Below are positions 59,240 through 64,000 of a stretch of 64,000 bases of DNA, one piece after another. The notes under the pieces were generated by a model. It worked only from the letters and a program-made list of their open reading frames with translations, was not told the DNA's origin and made no database searches. The stretch's first letter is position 1; every line of letters starts with the position of its first letter. Position numbers and translations under genes: made by a program. Source of the stretch: Trichostrongylus colubriformis (taxonomy: Eukaryota > Nematoda > Chromadorea > Rhabditida > Trichostrongylidae); NCBI GenBank assembly GCA_963978905.1, contig OZ022258.1, forward strand, positions 37,385,282-37,449,281, in the 5' to 3' direction.

Positions 59240-60269
59240 ATGTCAGGTCCTCCAGCTCATCGATCCTCAAGCATCGATCCTCAAGACTCGTCATCATGCG
59301 CCAGCAGCCAATCATGCAACGACACCTCGACTTCGGAGCTGGCAGGCGGCTACTTAAGCTGCTGCCAGCAGGTAGTTCCAATCAACCAGTCACTCTTCCC
59401 GGCAGCCACTTTCCCACTTCTCCTCTTCCCCCCTTTTCTTATGTAATCCTGCAGTAATAAATATATATAGTCCATGCAGCCCATGTGTCTTGTATTAAAT
59501 TCTATACTCTTACCGCTACACCTACACCCCCTCAGTAATAGGCCCGACCAACCTATTATCTGATAATTTGAAGACTCAGTGTGCGCTCATTATATTCAAT
59601 CACTAAATGAAAATGGACTCTTCCATCAGTCATCCGTCTCTAGAGCACCGTAAACTAGATGCAGCGGTGCTAATATAGATGTGGAGAGGCCCTCACTGTT
59701 GCGCTCAATCGAAACCGTTATACAATCATCAGTTTGTGCACTCAGGTGTATATTTTTACCTAAGCCTTCTTTAAGAGGGATAGGGACTTCCTCCTAAAGG
59801 AAGCCTCAGGCTAAAAACCTAGACAAAAGTAGCACGCGACGCCGAGCATAGTGAAGTGCCCCTACCAACTATATTAGCACCGGGTGAAGGGAGGTGTTCA
59901 AAATACGTGGGTCGAATTCAGACAGAAGCCGTGGAATTCAAGAGTGCGAAAATGGTTAGATACTTGTGAAATAGAACGAGGGGTTATCGCTAAATCAATA
60001 CGACAAATGATTTACGAGTAGTGTAGATTGTTACGAGATATCAGATGCAAAAAAACGTCCTATGAGAGACCCACACTCAGTACGGCGCCGCTTAGCGCGC
60101 CCCAGCAACGATGCGCACGCGACCGCCCGCGCTGTCGCACCTTGGGTTTACATACGGTCGCCATCTTAGATGTGCAGGTTTCCTGAGACGATATAATCCA
60201 ACTCGAACGCGCCGCGCCGTTCGCCGCGGGCGGCCACGCGGATTTTTGGCGTAATTCCCCCCACCCGTC
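59240..60269 (+). repeat. 1-kb dispersed repeat X, direct copy
   Basis: The full-length match to the complement of 40411-41430 ends in CACCCGTC at both sites. It contains AATAAATATATATAG at 59456, a hairpin around CCTAAGCCTTCTTTAAG, the CAACTATATTAGCACC segment and a GC-rich end. A frame of 70 codons (59234-59446) differs from its counterpart at 41222-41428 by about six residues. Confidence 0.75.
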
Positions 60270-60474
60270 AGAAAACACATCACATTTTGAAGGCAACAGT
60301 ATCTCCCAGTTCCAATTTCCCTTATTACTCCCAACGGTTCAGGGGCAGCATTACATTGCAGGGTCAGTGTGCCTTGGTCCCGCAACGCTTGATTGGTTGC
60401 CGGTTATGAAAAGGACGAGTCGACTCGGAAACTCGCCCTGTATTTTTTCGGGCTGTAGTTTAGGCGGCCGGCTT

Positions 60475-61396
60475 AAAGGAACCGGAAGGGATCCGAAACA
60501 AGAGGAAGATGCAAAGAAATGAGCACTTTGTAACGAACACTGAAGCTCAGAAGCGATAATAGGCGAAAAAACCCGGACTCAAAAGCGCGACGCTGCAGTG
60601 TGTATTCGCATCCCATTCGCATCCAACACACTGACTTTCCGAGTTGTCCGCTGTAGGAGACGGGCAGCGGGCCAACGTTAGTTGTAGCACCTGACTCTAA
60701 GCGCCGTGGAGTGGCCATTCCCAACTACATTGGCATTCATGTTAGTACATTTAGGCACAATATGGGGAAGAACAAAGTAAAAAGTAAAGGAAAAACAAAT
60801 TTATAATAAAGACATCTCCTTTTTGCACCATGCCAAGGCGTCAACTTTGCGAGTTTGTGCAATAGCGGCCAATTAAACTCGTCCAAACTACGTCTGTTCT
60901 ACCGTAAACCAAAAATACCCCCTTCCGGTGTCTTTAAAGGAACCGGAAGGGGTCCGAAACAAGAGAAAGTTGCAAAGAAATGAGCATTTTGTAACGAACA
61001 CTCAAGGTTAGAAGCGATAATAGGCGAAAAAACCCGGACTCAAAAGCGCGACAGGCGGTGTGTATTCGCATCGCATTCGCATCCGAAACAGTGACTTTCC
61101 GAGTTGTCCGCTGTAGGAGACGGGCCGCGGGCCAATGTTAGTTGTAGCACCTGACTCCAAGCACAGTGGAGTGGCCATTCCCAACTACATTGGCATTCAT
61201 GTTAGTACATTTAGGCACAATATAGGGAAGAACAAAGTAAAAAGTAAAGGAAAAACAAATTTATAATAGAAACATCTCCTTTTGGCACCATGCCAAGGCG
61301 TCAAATTGGCGAGTATGTGCAACGGCGGCCACAAACTCGTCTACACTACGTCTGTTCTATCGTAAGCCAAAATTACCCCCTTCCGGTGTCTTTAAG
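60475..61396. repeat. 461-bp tandem duplication of repeat R
   Basis: Two direct copies, starting with AAAGGAACCGGAAGGG at 60475 and 60936, are nearly identical across their length. Both end with CCCCCTTCCGGTGTCTTT, so the junction can be placed exactly. Single copies of part of the unit occur at 21165-21360 (inverted) and 62239-62540. Each unit includes a CAACTACATTGGCATTCATG segment. Confidence 0.8.
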
Positions 61397-61699
61397 GACA
61401 AGCTGGAAAGTAATTGAGAAATCCTGAAATCAATAATATTGGGCACCTCTTCCCTGGAAGAATTTCCAACTTGAAGATAGTGATAGGGGTAATGTGGGCA
61501 ATGAGAAGTCCTATTTTGGGTCACGCAAATGCAAGCTAGGGGTTTAAGAAGATTATATGTGGCGGAATTTCCGATGAGAAATGGCACCCCCTGAGATTTA
61601 TAAGAGCAGCCTTCTTCAACAGCTGTCACTTGTTTTATCGCAGCCTGCCCTTTTTCGGCTTGACCCGCTACTTTTGGGAGTAAACGGCGAGAAAGGGTC

Positions 61700-61985
61700 T
61701 TATTTCTTGGGTTTTGACCCCATGCAAATTTTCACGCAAAAAAGTGGGAAACCGTCACAGATACAGGCTCTCAAAGTGGTGGCCGAGGGGGCGTGGCAGT
61801 TGAGTGGATGCCCGCTTCGTCTCCGACTGCGGCGGATCAAGAGGCGGGTATTTACTAGAGGTGGAGCCGTATTTTAGCCGGATTCTCTTTTTCGCGTGAA
61901 ATTTTGCATGCGGCCATTAATAAACAGATACAACATAAATATATGGATGACAGAAAAACTCATTGTTCCGTAAACGATTCCTTTG
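61700..61985. mobile_element. Diverged relative of palindrome FB3
   Basis: TTTCGCGTGAAATTTTGCATG, ACAACATAAA(T/C)AT and AACGATTCCTTTGA follow the order of the right arm of the element at 32591-33018, and the left side carries a matching inverted segment. The interior differs. Confidence 0.5.
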
Positions 61986-62238
61986 AGCTCCTCGACTTTT
62001 ACATTTGATGATCTCCCCATACTCGACTCGTATTACTCCTATCACTGCCTTTAATGTTGTACACAAACTTTTACATACATTTCAAGATGCAGTTAGGACT
62101 GAACTCCAAACTGCTCACTGAATTGGTCTCCTAAACACGACACATGCATTGCAAGGTTCTCTATGCAAGAAATCATGCGCTCCAGTGATAAAACCGCGAC
62201 ACGACCGCGCAAAGGACAGGATGTCACTTTCGCCGTTC

Positions 62239-62540
62239 AAAGGAACCGGCAGGGCTAGGGAAAGAAGAATATGAGAAGGAGAAGAAATCATCGTTTCAAA
62301 ACGAGCATTTGAGGTCAGAAGCGGTAATCTAGAGACGGGAGACGGTCGTTTGGCGCGGCCCCTTGGAGCTAATTTGCCAATGGGAGAGTCCAGACGGCCC
62401 ATGCGCCCCACTGGCAAATTAGCTGCAAGGGCCGCGCCAAACGACATACACCCGTAGAGACACCCGAAGTCAAAAGCGCGACGTTCCAATCTGTATTTGC
62501 ACCTCCCACGCATCTCTTCGAACTGCAGCATCACATTTGC
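62239..62540. repeat. Repeat R, diverged copy with hairpin insertion
   Basis: It starts with AAAGGAACCGGCAGGG and carries the GTCAAAAGCGCGACG segment typical of repeat R. It is interrupted by a hairpin at about 62345-62447, whose arms GTCGTTTGGCGCGGCC and GGCCGCGCCAAACGAC are perfectly inverted and enclose AGCTAATTTGCCA and its complement. Confidence 0.6.
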
Positions 62541-62692
62541 GAGTTGCTTGCTGTGGGAGATTTTGTCATTTGTTGTTCCGTAAGGTGTACGTCATTTGGT
62601 CCCGTAAGGTGTATCTCATTCAACCATGATGATGTGAAATTAATGAAACGCCAACAGCACATCAAGTGAAACACTGAATGGGAGAAAGGGGG

Positions 62693-62910
62693 GTGACGGT
62701 TGAGACACACGAATCTAGGCCGTGACCCTGTGACAGCCTGTGGCCTTTGCCCTGTGACATGAATAATGCAGAAAATTTGACTATACAACGGAACAGACTT
62801 GCAAGGAGGACACGATTTACATGAACAAATTGTCTGAATTATTTAAGGCTTAGGTCAAAGGCCACAGGCTGTTACAGGGTCACGGCCTAGATTCGTGTGT
62901 CCCAACCTAC
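62693..62910. repeat. Inverted repeat, arms ~57 bp
   Basis: ACACGAATCTAGGCCGTGAC through CACAGGCTGT...GGCCTTTG at 62700-62750 is repeated in inverted orientation at 62850-62905. The ~100-bp loop has no coding potential. It may be another small hairpin transposon. Confidence 0.65.
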
Positions 62911-63640
62911 ACCCGGAGAAAGGGTGGTGTGTAAATGTCTGCAACCTGACAAACTGCAACGGTTACGGTATGTCCTACCGAAAGCAGAAATTGCCCCTTC
63001 CCGATCTTTCATTTCTTCTGTGCGAAAGAAACCATTAGACCGTTTCGTACCCAAATGAATAAGAATCTCGGCGAATCGGCGTAAAGCAAAAGATAAGTGC
63101 CGACGAGAAAACGAGCTTGTCGACGCATCCGCAACTCGAGAATGTTTGCGGATCGGCGCATTCGCGATTTTGGCTATTCGCCATAGTGCAGATAGGCTGA
63201 CGTGGTGATACGTGGTATCGCCGAAAATCCCAAATCGCCGATGCCCCGATCCGCCGAACTGCCGAAATTCCCAAAACTATGAACGCGGCTTTACAGCAAG
63301 GAAACACTGTAGATACCATCAAGCAGTCCACCACCGAAAACTTGACACATGTACCTGGTGTTAGTGGACGGGGAGTTACCGGTATTTTTTTAGAACAACG
63401 CTCAGTTACCTTTCCACATCATATCGAGAGTCACGAGGCTTTGTTTTCCTTCATTCTATGCAGACCTTTTGCCAATATGCTACTTTTTCAAGCGTATCTC
63501 CTACAAATGCTTCGAAACTCGGTGTGATGGAGGAGCGGGATTCAATAAATTTATCGCCTCGATTCTGGAGTTGTTGCAATCAGTGTAAGTAGGCTTATGT
63601 TCTATAGGTAAATGTGTGTTGATTGTACCAGTTTTTCCAG

Positions 63641-63843
63641 ACACTGACTGATAATGCTGGTTGCTGCAATATTCCGCGCTTGAATGTCGCGCCCATGCCC
63701 CAGCAACGCGCCAACCAGCAGGATTTGAATTTTCTGCTGCATTTCGCAGTGTGTGGAACTGCCATATCTACGCAATTCATTTTACTCGTTTCTGTTTCGG
63801 TCATCGTTTTCTCGTATAGTACATTAACCTTCTACGTAGAATA
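63641..63843 (+). other. Possible membrane-protein exon
   Basis: After a TTTTTCCAG acceptor at 63640, an open frame encodes about 66 residues with a polar start, then a 30-residue hydrophobic helix (LLHFAVCGTAISTQFILLVS) and stops at TAG. It resembles a helix from a serpentine receptor, but no downstream donor is convincing and it lies 27 kb from the Srg-like exons. It may be an orphan exon. Confidence 0.3.
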
Positions 63844-63855
63844 GAGGCTTTTCAG

Positions 63856-63933
63856 ATGGCAAGTGTAATTAGCTACGAGCAGCTGAAACTTCCTTGCTCT
63901 GGGGACAATGTGGAATATCATGATGCCTTGCTG
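63856..63933 (+). CDS. Candidate first exon of a gene running off the window
   Basis: A perfect acceptor (CTTTTCAG) sits directly before ATG at 63856, followed by 26 codons (MASVISYEQLKLPCSGD...) and a GTAAGA donor at 63934. An acceptor abutting the start codon is what a trans-spliced nematode mRNA would show. The residues resemble an extracellular N terminus, perhaps of another serpentine receptor, but the rest lies beyond 64000. Confidence 0.4.
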
Positions 63934-64000
63934 GTAAGATTTTATTGTTTATTATTCCAGTTTGGGCTCATTGTGTTCGGTTGCTTCAGTGGTTGTGTAG

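Noticed and set aside
59199..59381. Minus-strand frame over repeat X
   Set aside because: Shadow of a repeat with a better plus-strand frame; no independent evidence.

Overview
The window looks like a piece of a nematode nuclear genome, most likely a parasitic clade V worm such as a hookworm. The reasons are the host-type exons (acceptors ending TTTCAG or TTTTAG, donors GTAAGT or GTGAGT), a Srg-type chemoreceptor gene (a nematode family), long introns, and a high load of transposon remains. No rRNA, CRISPR array, operon or other bacterial-type feature was seen. The species assignment is inference; the splice signals, motifs and repeats are read directly from the sequence.

Host-like genes are sparse. 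A Gln/Asn-rich prion-like protein gene lies on the minus strand at 5494-2369 (four exons, poly(A) signal 16 nt after the stop). Three consistent exons of a Srg-like seven-helix receptor lie on the plus strand (28569-36827); its 3' part was not found. A clean 78-nt exon at 63856-63933 may begin another gene at the right edge. A tRNA-like cloverleaf with A and B boxes sits at 23177-23247.

The rest of 1-43 kb is mostly mobile DNA. It holds TA-flanked MITEs and long palindromic foldback elements (7.0-7.8, 10.3-11.0, 12.3-13.4, 24.2-24.9, 32.6-33.0 kb), an inverted pair of Penelope-like GIY-YIG remnants with hammerhead-like motifs (14.2-15.4 kb), an RTE-like element (17.2-19.0 kb), two CR1/jockey-like remnants (3.6-4.3 and 26.1-27.2 kb), a TTAA-flanked piggyBac-like block (34.3-36.0 kb), and a 1-kb repeat at 40.4-41.4 kb whose inverted partner is at 59.2-60.3 kb.

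The most unusual part is 44-58.7 kb. Two tandem minus-strand multi-exon genes (B at 44446-45547, A at 46298-47665) share phase pattern, paired cysteines and helical stretches and look like paralogues of an unrecognised family; A has a one-base frame break. A degenerate ~130-bp tandem array (47.76-48.42 kb) separates gene A from a divergently oriented Ty3/gypsy-type element (about 48.8-55.2 kb). That element has its envelope-like gene between gag and protease, lacks reverse transcriptase and RNase H, and has lost the catalytic Glu of integrase. A 182-bp tandem array and an intron-containing Tc1-like DDE transposase gene (57210-58665) follow.

The tail (59-64 kb) is dispersed and tandem repeats, including a 461-bp tandem duplication, and possible receptor-like exons at the end.
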